A DNA stretch of 64,000 nt from Pseudolysobacter antarcticus (GTDB taxonomy: Bacteria > Pseudomonadota > Gammaproteobacteria > Xanthomonadales > Rhodanobacteraceae), in assembly GCF_004168365.1 (NCBI RefSeq), contig NZ_CP035704.1, forward strand, positions 4,216,001 to 4,280,000, written 5' to 3'. Positions 26,619 to 35,909 of this stretch are shown here, piece after piece. The position numbers were made by a program, and so were the translations under genes. Position 1 is the first letter of the stretch. Each line of letters begins with the position of its first letter. A model generated the notes under the pieces. It saw only the letters and a list, made by a program, of their open reading frames with translations, did no database searches and was not told the origin of the DNA.

Positions 26619-27239
26619 ATGATGGGCAAAACACATTTCACGATGATCCGCGGCTTTCACCTGGCGGACTGGTTCACGATGGGCAACGCGTTCTGCGGCA
26701 TGGGTGCGGTATTGCTGACGATGGCATTTCTACAGACGCACGAACTGCATCTGTTGCTGCTCGCTGCGGCAGGTATCGTGCTCGCGCTGATTTTCGATGC
26801 GCTCGACGGCCGCATCGCGCGCTGGCGTCAGCGCCAATCGAGCTTCGGCCGCGAACTGGATTCGCTGGCCGATGTGATTTCGTTCGGCGTCGCGCCGGCC
26901 GCACTCGCCTACGGCGCTGGCATGCAAGGGTTGTGGGATTGCCTCGTGCTTTTGTACTTCGTCGGTTGCGGCGTGAGTCGACTCGCACGCTACAACATCA
27001 CCGCCGAGGCACTCTCTGAGGAAGCCGGCAAGGTCACGTTTTTCGAAGGCACGCCGATCCCGAGCAGCGTGTTGCTGGTCGTATTCATCGCCGCGGCGGC
27101 GTGGTTCGGACACATCAGCACATCGCTGTATTTCGGCAGCATCACGCTGGGGCCGTGGCAATGGCATCCGCTGGTTTTGCTGTTTGCGTTGTCCGGTTCG
27201 CTGATGATCAGCAAGACCATTCGCATTCCGAAACTCTGA
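26619..27239 (+). CDS. pssA: CDP-diacylglycerol-serine O-phosphatidyltransferase
   Basis: Membrane enzyme (206 aa) making phosphatidylserine, the precursor of phosphatidylethanolamine. The CDP-alcohol phosphotransferase motif DG(x)2AR(x)8G(x)3D(x)3D is complete as DALDGRIARW then FGRELDSLAD. Five to six membrane helices follow the usual pattern. The two adjacent ATGs (26619 and 26622) leave the exact start open. It stands alone between the Kelch gene and the DJ-1 gene. Confidence 0.92.
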   Translation: MMGKTHFTMIRGFHLADWFTMGNAFCGMGAVLLTMAFLQTHELHLLLLAAAGIVLALIFDALDGRIARWRQRQSSFGRELDSLADVISFGVAPAALAYGAGMQGLWDCLVLLYFVGCGVSRLARYNITAEALSEEAGKVTFFEGTPIPSSVLLVVFIAAAAWFGHISTSLYFGSITLGPWQWHPLVLLFALSGSLMISKTIRIPKL

Positions 27240-27278
27240 AACAAACCAGCGCACGAGCCTGCGATTCGCGATAACCGA

Positions 27279-28148
27279 ATGACCATGAAAATACTGATGC
27301 CGCTGCCGCAAGGGGATTTCGATCCGAGCGAAGTCGCGATGAGCTGGTCGATCTTGCGCGATGCCGGCCATGAGATAATTTTCGCGACGCCGGCCGGACA
27401 GATCGCCGCCGCTGATCCGATCATGCTCAGCGGTATCGGCCTGGATTTCTGGAGTCGCATTCCGATCCTGCGTCATCTCAAGCTGATCGGTCTGCTGCTG
27501 CGCGCGAAGCCTTGGGCACGTCGCGCGTATGTGCACTTGCAGGACGATGCGAATTTTCGCGTGCCGCAATCCTACGCGGATTTGCGCGCCGCTGATTTCG
27601 CTGGATTGATCCTGCCCGGTGGTCATGCGCAAGGCATGAAACTGTATCTCGAAAGCAAGCCGCTGCAGGATCTGGTTGTCGAATTTTTCGAGGCCGACAA
27701 ACCGGTCGGCGCGATCTGTCACGGCGTGTTGCTGGCCGCGCGTTCGATTTCGCCGCACACCGGTTTGTCGGTGCTGCATGGGCGCCGCACCACCGCGCTG
27801 ACATGGCAACAAGAGCGCACCGCGTGGCGGCTGAATCGCTACGCGGGGCGTTTCTGGGATCCGGATTATTACCGCACCTATCGCGAAGGCGCTGACGAAC
27901 CCGAAGGTTTCTGGTCGGTTGAAGCCGAGGTCAAACGCTTGCTCGCGAAACCTGAGGATTTTCTGGATGTGCCGCGCGACGACGCCCATCACTTCGCCAA
28001 AACCAGCGGCATCGTCTTCGACTCGCTCGACAATGCAAAACCCGCGTGGATCGTGCGCGACCGCAACTACGTCAGCGCGCGCTGGCCCGGTGATGTACAC
28101 ACATTCGCCAAAACGTTTTTGCAATTGCTGGCGACGCCAGACAACTAG
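27279..28148 (+). CDS. DJ-1/PfpI-family protein (type 1 glutamine amidotransferase-like)
   Basis: Cytoplasmic protein (289 aa) of the DJ-1/PfpI superfamily. The nucleophile elbow is AICHG with Cys147, preceded by LILPGGHAQG, as in Hsp31-like glyoxalases/chaperones. The protein is longer than the 190-230 residues of the simple family. It has an insertion of about 40 residues near 50-90 and a C-terminal extension that includes GIVFDSLDNAKPAWIVRDRN. It lies 39 bases after pssA and could be co-transcribed. Substrate unknown. Confidence 0.85.
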   Translation: MTMKILMPLPQGDFDPSEVAMSWSILRDAGHEIIFATPAGQIAAADPIMLSGIGLDFWSRIPILRHLKLIGLLLRAKPWARRAYVHLQDDANFRVPQSYADLRAADFAGLILPGGHAQGMKLYLESKPLQDLVVEFFEADKPVGAICHGVLLAARSISPHTGLSVLHGRRTTALTWQQERTAWRLNRYAGRFWDPDYYRTYREGADEPEGFWSVEAEVKRLLAKPEDFLDVPRDDAHHFAKTSGIVFDSLDNAKPAWIVRDRNYVSARWPGDVHTFAKTFLQLLATPDN

Positions 28149-28184
28149 CCGCCACTATTTTATCGCCGCGAATGCGGCAAGGAA

Positions 28185-28922
28185 CTATTCGCCGCGCGGC
28201 ACTGCAGCCGAACGCAGTTCCGCGATTTCACTGCGCAATTCTTCGAGCGCGCGCTCAAGCTGATCGACCCGATCCTCCAGCCCGGAATTACGCGATGACG
28301 GTGAACTCGCCGCAGCGCTGTTCCACTGCTCCGCCGACACCGGCCCGCACAGCAGATGCATGTAACGATCCTCGCGCTGCCCCGGCCCACGCCCGAGCCG
28401 CACTACGAGCGCCGGGCTGCGTTGCGCGAGCCGATCCAGCGTGCTGCGCACTTCTTGGAGATCGGGAAACTGCGCAAGGCGGTCGGTGCGCGTATGCAAT
28501 TCCGCCAGCGTCTGCGGGCCGCGCAGCAACATCACGCACAACAACGCGCGCTGTCGTGTGGTCACGGTGTAGGTGCTGTCGATGCGATGTTCGTAACGCA
28601 GCGCACGCGAGTTGTGCACCACCTTGACCAGACCTTTGTCCTCCATCTCGCGCAAGGCGTGCCCGACGGCACCGGGTTCGAGATTCATGAGTGGATCGCG
28701 ATTGGTTTTCTGGTTGCAGGCGAGCTGCGCGGCGTTGAGTGTGAGCGGATAAACCTCGGGGGTGGTCGCGGCTTTTTCGACTAGGCAACCGAGCAGGCGC
28801 GCCTCGATCGGACTCAGCAATAGCAAGCTATTTTCTGCGTCGGATACGTCAGTCGCCACGATCGCGACTTCGGGATTTTCGGCGCTTGATTCTGTTTCGG
28901 TTTGCACCGGTATTCTCCGCAT
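28185..28922 (-). CDS. YceH family protein (DUF480)
   Basis: Conserved protein (245 aa) with two winged-helix DUF480 modules (LLSPIEARLLGCLVEKAATTP near 37-57 and the DRLAQFPDLQEV region), plus a C-terminal coiled coil (DQLERALEELRSEIAELRS). The family is widespread in gammaproteobacteria, and its function is not firmly known. The N-terminal 35 residues are less conserved, so the start could be slightly internal. It is convergent with the DJ-1 gene. Confidence 0.9.
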   Translation of the reverse strand: MRRIPVQTETESSAENPEVAIVATDVSDAENSLLLLSPIEARLLGCLVEKAATTPEVYPLTLNAAQLACNQKTNRDPLMNLEPGAVGHALREMEDKGLVKVVHNSRALRYEHRIDSTYTVTTRQRALLCVMLLRGPQTLAELHTRTDRLAQFPDLQEVRSTLDRLAQRSPALVVRLGRGPGQREDRYMHLLCGPVSAEQWNSAAASSPSSRNSGLEDRVDQLERALEELRSEIAELRSAAVPRGE

Positions 28923-28937
28923 TGCGATAAAGATGCG

Positions 28938-29333
28938 TCAGTGTAACTCGCTGTGACCGCTTCGCTCATTGTGGCCAAGTCGTGATCTCACGATCGTGCC
29001 ATCGGAGCTGGTCAGGAATAACCGAAAAGAGGGATTGGCCGGATCGAGTAGTTCGTAGTGGATCGTATTACCGCGGAACTCCGCAAGCTCCGCACTTTTG
29101 GCGTAGGGCCCGCTCCAATGCGAAGCGCCATCGTCGGCGAGCAATCCCTGCAAGGTCTTGGGTAACGCACCAGTATCCTGCTCATAAGCCAATATCTTGT
29201 ATTCCATCATAGCCAGCTGAACGGACCCGGGATCAATACGGCACACCAGCGAGGCATGAAAAACGTCCCATGTGAGCAGACCCAATGCTGCCGCCACAGA
29301 AAACGCGATGATGCTCTTAGTTGACCTTTGCAT
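28938..29333 (-). CDS. GspG-C-terminus-like membrane protein
   Basis: About 131 aa from the ATG at 29333; a longer start at 29375 exists. One N-terminal helix (SIIAFSVAAALGLLTW) is followed by a region like the C-terminal half of the type II secretion major pseudopilin GspG: YEQDTGALPKTLQGLL, WSGPYAK, and IHYELLDPANPSFRLFL. The prepilin peptidase site (G then FTLxE) is absent, so it is not processed as a pilin. No other secretion gene is nearby. It may be a stand-alone pseudopilin-derived protein; the role is unknown. Confidence 0.75.
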   Translation of the reverse strand: MQRSTKSIIAFSVAAALGLLTWDVFHASLVCRIDPGSVQLAMMEYKILAYEQDTGALPKTLQGLLADDGASHWSGPYAKSAELAEFRGNTIHYELLDPANPSFRLFLTSSDGTIVRSRLGHNERSGHSELH

Positions 29334-29440
29334 AAGCGACCTTCGAAGTTGCGCGGCGCGATGCGGCGATTGCATTCATCGCGCCGAATGATATTACGAC
29401 GCAGCTTCGATGGTTTCCGATCACGATAGTTTCACTATCT

Positions 29441-31918
29441 TCAAATCGGTGCGCCCGGCGGAATCACCGGCAGCGCATGCAGCTTTACCGACTTCGCATC
29501 GGCAAGATATTTCGCAATAAAATTCGCCGCGTCACGACGGCTGCTCGCAACAATTTCGCGGCCCGGATTTTTTTCGAGCCAATGCTGCCACTGCGCAAGA
29601 CTGTCGCGCACGTCGGCTTGGGTCTGCGCATGCAATTGCCCGCCTTCGAGTGTGGCGAGCAGGCTGTCGAGTACGACCCAATTAGCGGCGAGCTGTACGG
29701 CACTCGCGGCAGGCACGCTGACATCGGCATTTTCGCTCTGCCACGTGCCGTGGAATACCTGATCGAGCACGGTCGCGATTCCGGGCTGCGCGGCATCACG
29801 CGCGTGCTGCCATTCGAGGCGATTCAGACGTGATGGATCGAACAGGAATTGCGTCGTCAACATCGCATCTGCCTCAACCGCCGACACCGCATCAAACACC
29901 GGTGCGGTGCGCGTGGCGAAATACTCGCGACTGCGGTTGTATTCGGCGCCGGGCGGCGTGAGCAAGTCGAGCACATTTGTCGGCAACGCAAGTTCTTTTG
30001 CGCCGAGCGTTGTGATCAACGCCTGCAACGCGGCCTGTTGTTGCGGCGCAGACACAAATGTATTTGTCGCTTTCCCCTCGCCCCCCATCGCGTACTGATA
30101 ACTCACACCGCCAAGCAAACGCGCGACCGCTTCCACTTGATAACGATGCAGCAGATACACCGGCACTAGCCGCACTTCTAGCTCGCCGGTCTGGCGGTCG
30201 CGGCCGAGCACGCCTTCGGAAAATCCGTCCAGCGCCTTGTGCCGCACGGCAAGAATCTGCGCGAAGGTTTTCAACGTATCGGTGCCGGAATCCCAGAGCA
30301 ACGCATCGGGATGACTCGATCCCGGTGCGCGCGCATCGGCATCGCTCATGTAGCCGAATCCGGCCTTGGCGATATCCGCGCGCAATGCCGCCAGCGCGGT
30401 TTTTTCCTGCTCCGGCGCAAACTGGCCGTACGCATGCTTGACCAGAAAATTATCCCAAGGCCCGATGCCGACGCCATACGCATGCGTGATATCGATCTCG
30501 CCTGCAGCATCGAGCGAAAGCAGCGGATGCGGATAATCCATCACCGATCCGTTGCCCTGCCGGCTCGCCGCGAAGTTGTGGGCGAAGCCGAGCGCGTGAC
30601 CGACTTCGTGCGCCGCGAGTTGCCGCTGACGCGCGAGCACGGCGGCTTCGATTTGCTGCTTGCGAGCAGCCTCATCGCTGCGACCGTACGGTGCGAGCAA
30701 ACTCTCCATGATCAGCACATCCTGGCGCACGCGATCGGAGCCGAGCGTGACCACGCCGCGAATAATTTCGCCGGTGCGCGGATCGCTGATCGCCTCGCCG
30801 TAGGACCAGCCACGCGTCGAGCGATGCACCCAGTTGATCATGTTGTATCGAATGTCCATCGCGTCCGCGCCGGGTGGCAATAACTCGACGCGATACGCAT
30901 CCTTGAAACCGGCCTGCTCGAATGCGCCTTTCCACCAATTCGCACCGTCGAGCAGCGCGGAGCGCACCGGCTCAGGCGTGCCCGGATCGAGATAAAACAC
31001 GATCGGTTTTTTGACCGGACTCAACGCAGAACTCGGATCGGTTTTATCGAGACGAAAGCGCGGCTGATAACGCACGTAGGTGCTCGCGTTCAACGGCTGC
31101 GCGAGATCGGTGAAACCCGTGCTGAACGCGCCCGAGGCCGGATGATAAATACGCGGCACAAATCCCGGGCCGGGCAAACGCACCAGGCTCAAATGCTGGC
31201 GCAAGGTGAGGCTTTCCGCGTCCATCGCGACATCACGCACGTACTCGCCTTCACCGGCGCCCTTGAACGTAAGCAGCGCTTCGAGCTCGGTGTTGTCGGG
31301 GAAACTTTTGCTCTCGGCGACCAGCGCTGCGCTGCGATCCTTGTCGATGCTGTAATCGCCTTGCTTAGCCGCCTTGAGTCTTGCGGCGATGCCGTGGCGA
31401 TCGCCGAGCAGATAGCTGCTGAAGTCGATTAGCACGTGCGCATTCGGCGCGGTTTCCTCGGCAACGATATCGCCGGCCCACAACACCGATTCGGCAAACG
31501 CCTGGCGCACATCTTCGCGCTCGCGGACATCGTTCGAGATCGCGCGATAACGCGTGTTTGGTTCAACGAGGAAGATACGAGCGCCGATGCGACGAAATTC
31601 CACGAGCTGCGATTCGCCGCTTTGGCCACGGTCGAGTCCGACGTCGTTCGAGCCGAGTCCGTACGGCAACGAGGTCACGAGCAGAAAAGGCGTATCGAAC
31701 ACGGCGATATTCAGCAGCACACGACCTTTCGCGACATCGCGATACACATCGAAAAAACCGGTCGCGGATGGCAGGCCGTGGGTCGTCGATGCGAACGTGG
31801 CGGGGGCAGTTTTCGCGGACGCAGGTGTCGGCTCGGCTGCGCTCAGATTGCCGCTGACAACACTGCAACAGAAAAGCAAAACTCCGGCAAAACGGCACAG
31901 ACCCGAACTCGTCTTCAT
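29441..31918 (-). CDS. Secreted zinc metalloprotease (DUF5117/DUF4953 type)
   Basis: Exported metallopeptidase-like protein (825 aa). The ATG at 31918 is chosen because GAGG lies nine to twelve bases upstream; the GTG three codons earlier lacks spacing. Residues 1-28 form a signal peptide. The zinc motif is HEVGHALGFAHN with His437, His441 and His447, the extended metzincin-like form. The DUF5117 region precedes it (about 60-300) and the DUF4953 region follows. A divergent 2-oxoacid oxidoreductase operon starts 310 bases away. Substrate unknown. Confidence 0.88.
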   Translation of the reverse strand: MKTSSGLCRFAGVLLFCCSVVSGNLSAAEPTPASAKTAPATFASTTHGLPSATGFFDVYRDVAKGRVLLNIAVFDTPFLLVTSLPYGLGSNDVGLDRGQSGESQLVEFRRIGARIFLVEPNTRYRAISNDVREREDVRQAFAESVLWAGDIVAEETAPNAHVLIDFSSYLLGDRHGIAARLKAAKQGDYSIDKDRSAALVAESKSFPDNTELEALLTFKGAGEGEYVRDVAMDAESLTLRQHLSLVRLPGPGFVPRIYHPASGAFSTGFTDLAQPLNASTYVRYQPRFRLDKTDPSSALSPVKKPIVFYLDPGTPEPVRSALLDGANWWKGAFEQAGFKDAYRVELLPPGADAMDIRYNMINWVHRSTRGWSYGEAISDPRTGEIIRGVVTLGSDRVRQDVLIMESLLAPYGRSDEAARKQQIEAAVLARQRQLAAHEVGHALGFAHNFAASRQGNGSVMDYPHPLLSLDAAGEIDITHAYGVGIGPWDNFLVKHAYGQFAPEQEKTALAALRADIAKAGFGYMSDADARAPGSSHPDALLWDSGTDTLKTFAQILAVRHKALDGFSEGVLGRDRQTGELEVRLVPVYLLHRYQVEAVARLLGGVSYQYAMGGEGKATNTFVSAPQQQAALQALITTLGAKELALPTNVLDLLTPPGAEYNRSREYFATRTAPVFDAVSAVEADAMLTTQFLFDPSRLNRLEWQHARDAAQPGIATVLDQVFHGTWQSENADVSVPAASAVQLAANWVVLDSLLATLEGGQLHAQTQADVRDSLAQWQHWLEKNPGREIVASSRRDAANFIAKYLADAKSVKLHALPVIPPGAPI

Positions 31919-32228
31919 CACAAACACCTCATCTGATTCAGCCTTGCAAGATAGCCGAGTTCAAGGCTCGCGCGATAGGGCGGAAAGTCGTGCGCCAGAT
32001 GCTGCAATGCACTAATCGAAAGCAGCAAATTTGTCATTGCGAAGACAGCTTTGCGGATCGTTGATATCAGTCTAGACTCGGCGCCAGCGAGGGGATAACG
32101 CGATGGAAATTTTCCGCCGATGCCAACACATCGATCGAAATTTTCGGCGCACCCGATCGTGAGAGCGCACTCTGTTGCTGCTGACGGTGGTGCGCGATGC
32201 GGCATGATCTCGAACGAGGAAGTCTGCG
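31919..32228. other. Divergent intergenic region
   Basis: About 310 bases between the metalloprotease (minus) and the 2-oxoacid oxidoreductase operon (plus). It should contain both promoters. No operator, riboswitch or small gene was recognised. The AGGA ribosome site of the plus-strand operon is at 32217-32220. Confidence 0.45.
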
Positions 32229-34064
32229 TTGGAACCTACCGATATACGTGCGCCCGAATATTTCCATAAAGTCGTCGATTGCCAGTGGGCCTGCCCCGCC
32301 CACACCCCGGTTCCCGAATACATCCGCTTGATTGCCGCGGGCCGTCACGACGATGCCTACATGATCAACTGGACGTCGAATGTCTTCCCCGGCATTCTCG
32401 GTCGAACCTGCGACCGACCGTGCGAACCTGCGTGCCGCCGCGGGCGCGTCGAAGAAAACAACGGCGAAAAACCCGAGCCCGTCGCGATCTGCCGACTCAA
32501 GCGCGTCGCCGCCGATAACAAGGATGCCGCCAATATTCAGGCACGCTTGCCGACGCCCGCGCCCGGCAATGGCAAACGTATCGCCTGCATCGGCGCGGGG
32601 CCGGCATCACTCACCGTCGCGCGCGATCTCGCGCCACTCGGTTATCACGTCACCGTATTCGAAGGCGAAGCGAAAGCAGGCGGATTCATGCGCACGCAGG
32701 TGCCGCGGTTTCGCCTTCCGGAATCGGTGATTGATGAAGAAGTCGGTTACATCCTCGGCCTCGGCATCGAGTTTCGCAGCAACGAGCGCGTCGATTCGCT
32801 GCGTGATTTATTGACGCAGAATTATGATGCCGTGTTTGTTGGCTGCGGCGCGCCACGCGGACGCGATCTCGATCTGCCGGGCCGGGCGGAGGCTGCAAAA
32901 AATATCCATATCGGCATTGATTGGCTATCGTCGGTTTCGTTCGGGCATATCGAAAAAATCGGCCGGCGTGTGATCGTGCTCGGCGGCGGCAATACCGCGA
33001 TGGATTGTTGTCGTTCATCGCGTCGGCTGGGCGGCGAAGAAGTCAAAGTGATCGTGCGTTCCGGCTTCGACGAAATGAAAGCCTCGCCCTGGGAAAAAGA
33101 AGACGCGATCCACGAAGGCATTCCTATTCTGAATTTCATGGTGCCGAAAAAATTCGAGCACAGCGATGGCAAGCTCAGCGGCATGTGGTTCGAGCGCGTG
33201 CATGCGCAAATCGATACCAAAGGTCAGCGCAAACTCGTGCCGACCGGCGAGCCGGATGTGCTCGTCGAATGCGATGATGTCTTGATTGCGGTCGGCCAGG
33301 AAAATTCCTATCCGTGGATCGAGCGTGACATCGGCATCGAGTTCGATCGCTGGGGTTTGCCGGTGGTAGATGCGGTCACGTATGCATCGACTCTGCCGCA
33401 GGTTTTTTTCGGCGGCGATGCGGCGTTCGGGCCGAAGAACATCATCTGGGCGGTCGCGCACGGCCACGAAGCCGCGGTGTCGATCGACCTGCAACTGAGC
33501 GGCGCTGATATCCACACGCGGCCTTCGCCGCTGACCAATCTGATGTCGCAGAAAATGGGCATCCACGAATGGAGTTATGACAGCGCGATCTCGCCCGACG
33601 AGCGCTACAAGGTGCCTTCGGCGGCGCTTGAGAAAACGCTGAAAAGTATAAAAATGGAAGTCGAACTCGGTTTCGATATGGCCACCGCATTCAAGGAGGC
33701 CGAGCGCTGTTTGAACTGCGATGTGCAGACCGTATTCGTCAAGGATGCGTGCATCGAATGCGATGCGTGCGTCGACATCTGCCCGATGGATTGCATCACG
33801 TTTACCGGCAACGATGCGGAAGCGGAATTGCGCGAGCACCTGACCGCGCCCGCGCTGAATCTCACGCAGGATCTGTACGTTTCCGCGGCGCTGAAAACCG
33901 GTCGTGTGATGGTCAAGGACGAAGACGTTTGCCTGCACTGCGGCCTGTGCGCTGAACGTTGCCCGACCGGCGCGTGGGACATGCAGAAATTTCTGCTGGA
34001 GATGGCGCATGCCGGATCGAGCACGGACACCGGCTGCGGCAAGACGCAGAGGAGCGCCGTATGA
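32229..34064 (+). CDS. FAD-dependent NAD(P)H oxidoreductase fused to a ferredoxin domain (GltD-like)
   Basis: Electron-input subunit (611 aa) for the 2-oxoacid oxidoreductase encoded next. Translation starts at TTG 32229, eight bases after AGGA. The N-terminal 4Fe-4S region has CQWACPAHTPVPEY and GRTCDRPCEPACRRG, as in glutamate synthase small subunit. FAD binding is at CIGAGPASLTVARDLAPLGY (about 120) and NAD(P)H binding at VIVLGGGNTAMDCCRSSRRL (about 250). The C-terminal 110 residues are a two-cluster ferredoxin (CIECDACVDICPMDC and CLHCGLCAERCP). The fusion allows direct transfer between NAD(P)H, flavin and FeS without soluble ferredoxin. The stop overlaps the next start. Confidence 0.88.
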   Translation: MEPTDIRAPEYFHKVVDCQWACPAHTPVPEYIRLIAAGRHDDAYMINWTSNVFPGILGRTCDRPCEPACRRGRVEENNGEKPEPVAICRLKRVAADNKDAANIQARLPTPAPGNGKRIACIGAGPASLTVARDLAPLGYHVTVFEGEAKAGGFMRTQVPRFRLPESVIDEEVGYILGLGIEFRSNERVDSLRDLLTQNYDAVFVGCGAPRGRDLDLPGRAEAAKNIHIGIDWLSSVSFGHIEKIGRRVIVLGGGNTAMDCCRSSRRLGGEEVKVIVRSGFDEMKASPWEKEDAIHEGIPILNFMVPKKFEHSDGKLSGMWFERVHAQIDTKGQRKLVPTGEPDVLVECDDVLIAVGQENSYPWIERDIGIEFDRWGLPVVDAVTYASTLPQVFFGGDAAFGPKNIIWAVAHGHEAAVSIDLQLSGADIHTRPSPLTNLMSQKMGIHEWSYDSAISPDERYKVPSAALEKTLKSIKMEVELGFDMATAFKEAERCLNCDVQTVFVKDACIECDACVDICPMDCITFTGNDAEAELREHLTAPALNLTQDLYVSAALKTGRVMVKDEDVCLHCGLCAERCPTGAWDMQKFLLEMAHAGSSTDTGCGKTQRSAV

Positions 34065-35908
34065 TGGTCAAGCCAATCGAGGCGATCAACGACTTCGTGG
34101 TGAAGTTCGCCAACGTCAATGGCTCGGGTTCGGCATCGGCCAACGAGCTGTTCGCAAAGTCGATTTTGCGCATGGGCGTGCCGGTCAGTCCGCGCAATAT
34201 TTTCCCGTCGAATATTCAAGGCCTGCCGACCTGGTACGAGGTGCGCGTGACCGAGGCCGGGCATCTTGGCCGGCGCGGCGGTGTGGATTTGATGGTGGCG
34301 ATGAATCCGCAAACCTGGAACGCCGACCTCAAGGAAATCGAACCCGGCGGTTATCTGTTTTACGACAACAGCAAGCCCCTGCCGGCGTCGAAATTCCGCG
34401 ATGATGTTCATGTCATCGGCATGCCGTTGACCGAAATCTGCAACCGCACCTACAGCGATCCGCGCCAGCGCCAATTGTTCAAGAACATCGTCTATGTCGG
34501 TGCATTGTCAATGCTGCTGGAAATCGATCCAGCCGAAATCGAGAAGCTGTTTTCCGAGCAATACAAAGGCAAGGAAAAACTGCTGACCTCAAACGTGCAG
34601 GCTTTGCATCTCGGCCGCGATTACGTGCGTGAGCATCTGCCGCATCCGATCGGGCTGCGCGTGCGGCGCGCGGATAATGTCGGCGAGCGCATCTTCGTCG
34701 ACGGCAATACTGCCGGTGCACTCGGCTGCGTTTACGGCGGCGCGACGGTGTGCGCGTGGTATCCAATCACGCCGTCGTCATCGCTCGCTGAAGCGTTCCA
34801 GAAATACTGCATGAAGTACCGCGTCGATAGCGTGACTGGCGAGAACAATTACGCCATCGTCCAAGCCGAAGACGAGATCGCCTCGATCGGCATGGTGGTC
34901 GGCGCGGGCTGGAATGGCGCGCGCGCATTCACCACCACGTCCGGCCCCGGCGTATCACTTATGACCGAATTTATCGGCCTCGCCTACATGGCGGAAATTC
35001 CGGTGACGATCATCAACGTGCAACGCGGCGGGCCGTCTACCGGCATGCCAACGCGCACGCAGCAGGCCGATGTTTTTGCGTGTGCGTACGCCTCGCATGG
35101 CGATACCAAACACGTGCTGCTGTTTCCCGAAGATCCACACGAATGTTTTGTGCATTCGGCAGCGGCGCTTGATCTGGCGGATCGTTTGCAGACGCCGATT
35201 TTTGTCATGACCGATCTCGATATCGGCATGAACCAGCGCCTGTGCGCACCGCTGCTGTGGGACGAGTCGCGTCAATACGATCGCGGCAAGATCATGACTG
35301 CTGCCGAACTCGAAGCCGGTCGTGATTTCGGCCGTTATCTGGATGTGGATGGCGACGGCATCCCGTTCCGCACGCTGCCCGGCACGCACGCCAACAAGGG
35401 CAGCTTTTTCACGCGCGGCACCACCAAGGATGCCTACGCGCGGTACTCCGAAGCCGGCCCCGATTACATCTACAACGTGCAACGCCTGCTGCGAAAATTC
35501 AACACCGCAAAATCGCTCGTGCCGCAACCGGTGCTGCGCGAGGCCGCACAAAAAACCCGCTTCGGCGCGATCTATTACGGCTCGACCAGCCCGGCGATGA
35601 GCGAGGCAATTTCCGCGCTCGAAACCGAGCAGATCCATCTCGATACCTTGCGCCTGTGTGCGTTTCCGTTTTCCGATTCGGTCGCGGATTTCATCGCCGC
35701 GCACGACGTAGTGTTTGTCGTCGAGCAGAATCGCGACGCGCAGATGCGCAGCCTCATCATCAACGAGTTCGACATCGATCCGGCGCGACTGACTCGCGTA
35801 TTGCATTACGACGGCACGCCGATCACCGCGCGTTTTATCGCACGCGAAATCGCCAATCGCATTCACAGCATGAACGTCGCAACCATCGACCAGCATCGAG
35901 TCGCCTGA
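34061..35908 (+). CDS. korA: 2-oxoacid:acceptor oxidoreductase, fused gamma-alpha subunit
   Basis: Protein of 615 aa. Residues 1-190 form the gamma domain (GSGSASANELFAKSILRMG, then ARGTP-like tail). Residues about 200-590 form the alpha domain with the pyrimidine-side TPP region (GENNYAIVQAEDEIASIGM, TTTSGPGVSLMTEFIGLAYM). Domain order and the GPSTGMPTRTQQ motif match 2-oxoglutarate- or 2-oxoacid:ferredoxin oxidoreductases of aerobes. It pairs with the beta subunit encoded one base downstream. Substrate is not fixed by sequence: 2-oxoglutarate is likeliest, pyruvate possible. GAGGAG precedes the ATG. Confidence 0.9.
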   Translation: MMVKPIEAINDFVVKFANVNGSGSASANELFAKSILRMGVPVSPRNIFPSNIQGLPTWYEVRVTEAGHLGRRGGVDLMVAMNPQTWNADLKEIEPGGYLFYDNSKPLPASKFRDDVHVIGMPLTEICNRTYSDPRQRQLFKNIVYVGALSMLLEIDPAEIEKLFSEQYKGKEKLLTSNVQALHLGRDYVREHLPHPIGLRVRRADNVGERIFVDGNTAGALGCVYGGATVCAWYPITPSSSLAEAFQKYCMKYRVDSVTGENNYAIVQAEDEIASIGMVVGAGWNGARAFTTTSGPGVSLMTEFIGLAYMAEIPVTIINVQRGGPSTGMPTRTQQADVFACAYASHGDTKHVLLFPEDPHECFVHSAAALDLADRLQTPIFVMTDLDIGMNQRLCAPLLWDESRQYDRGKIMTAAELEAGRDFGRYLDVDGDGIPFRTLPGTHANKGSFFTRGTTKDAYARYSEAGPDYIYNVQRLLRKFNTAKSLVPQPVLREAAQKTRFGAIYYGSTSPAMSEAISALETEQIHLDTLRLCAFPFSDSVADFIAAHDVVFVVEQNRDAQMRSLIINEFDIDPARLTRVLHYDGTPITARFIAREIANRIHSMNVATIDQHRVA

Positions 35909-35909
35909 C

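Noticed and set aside
32229-34064. Glutamate synthase small subunit (gltD)
   Set aside because: A ferredoxin domain is fused at the C-terminus and the adjacent genes encode a 2-oxoacid oxidoreductase; no gltB is present.
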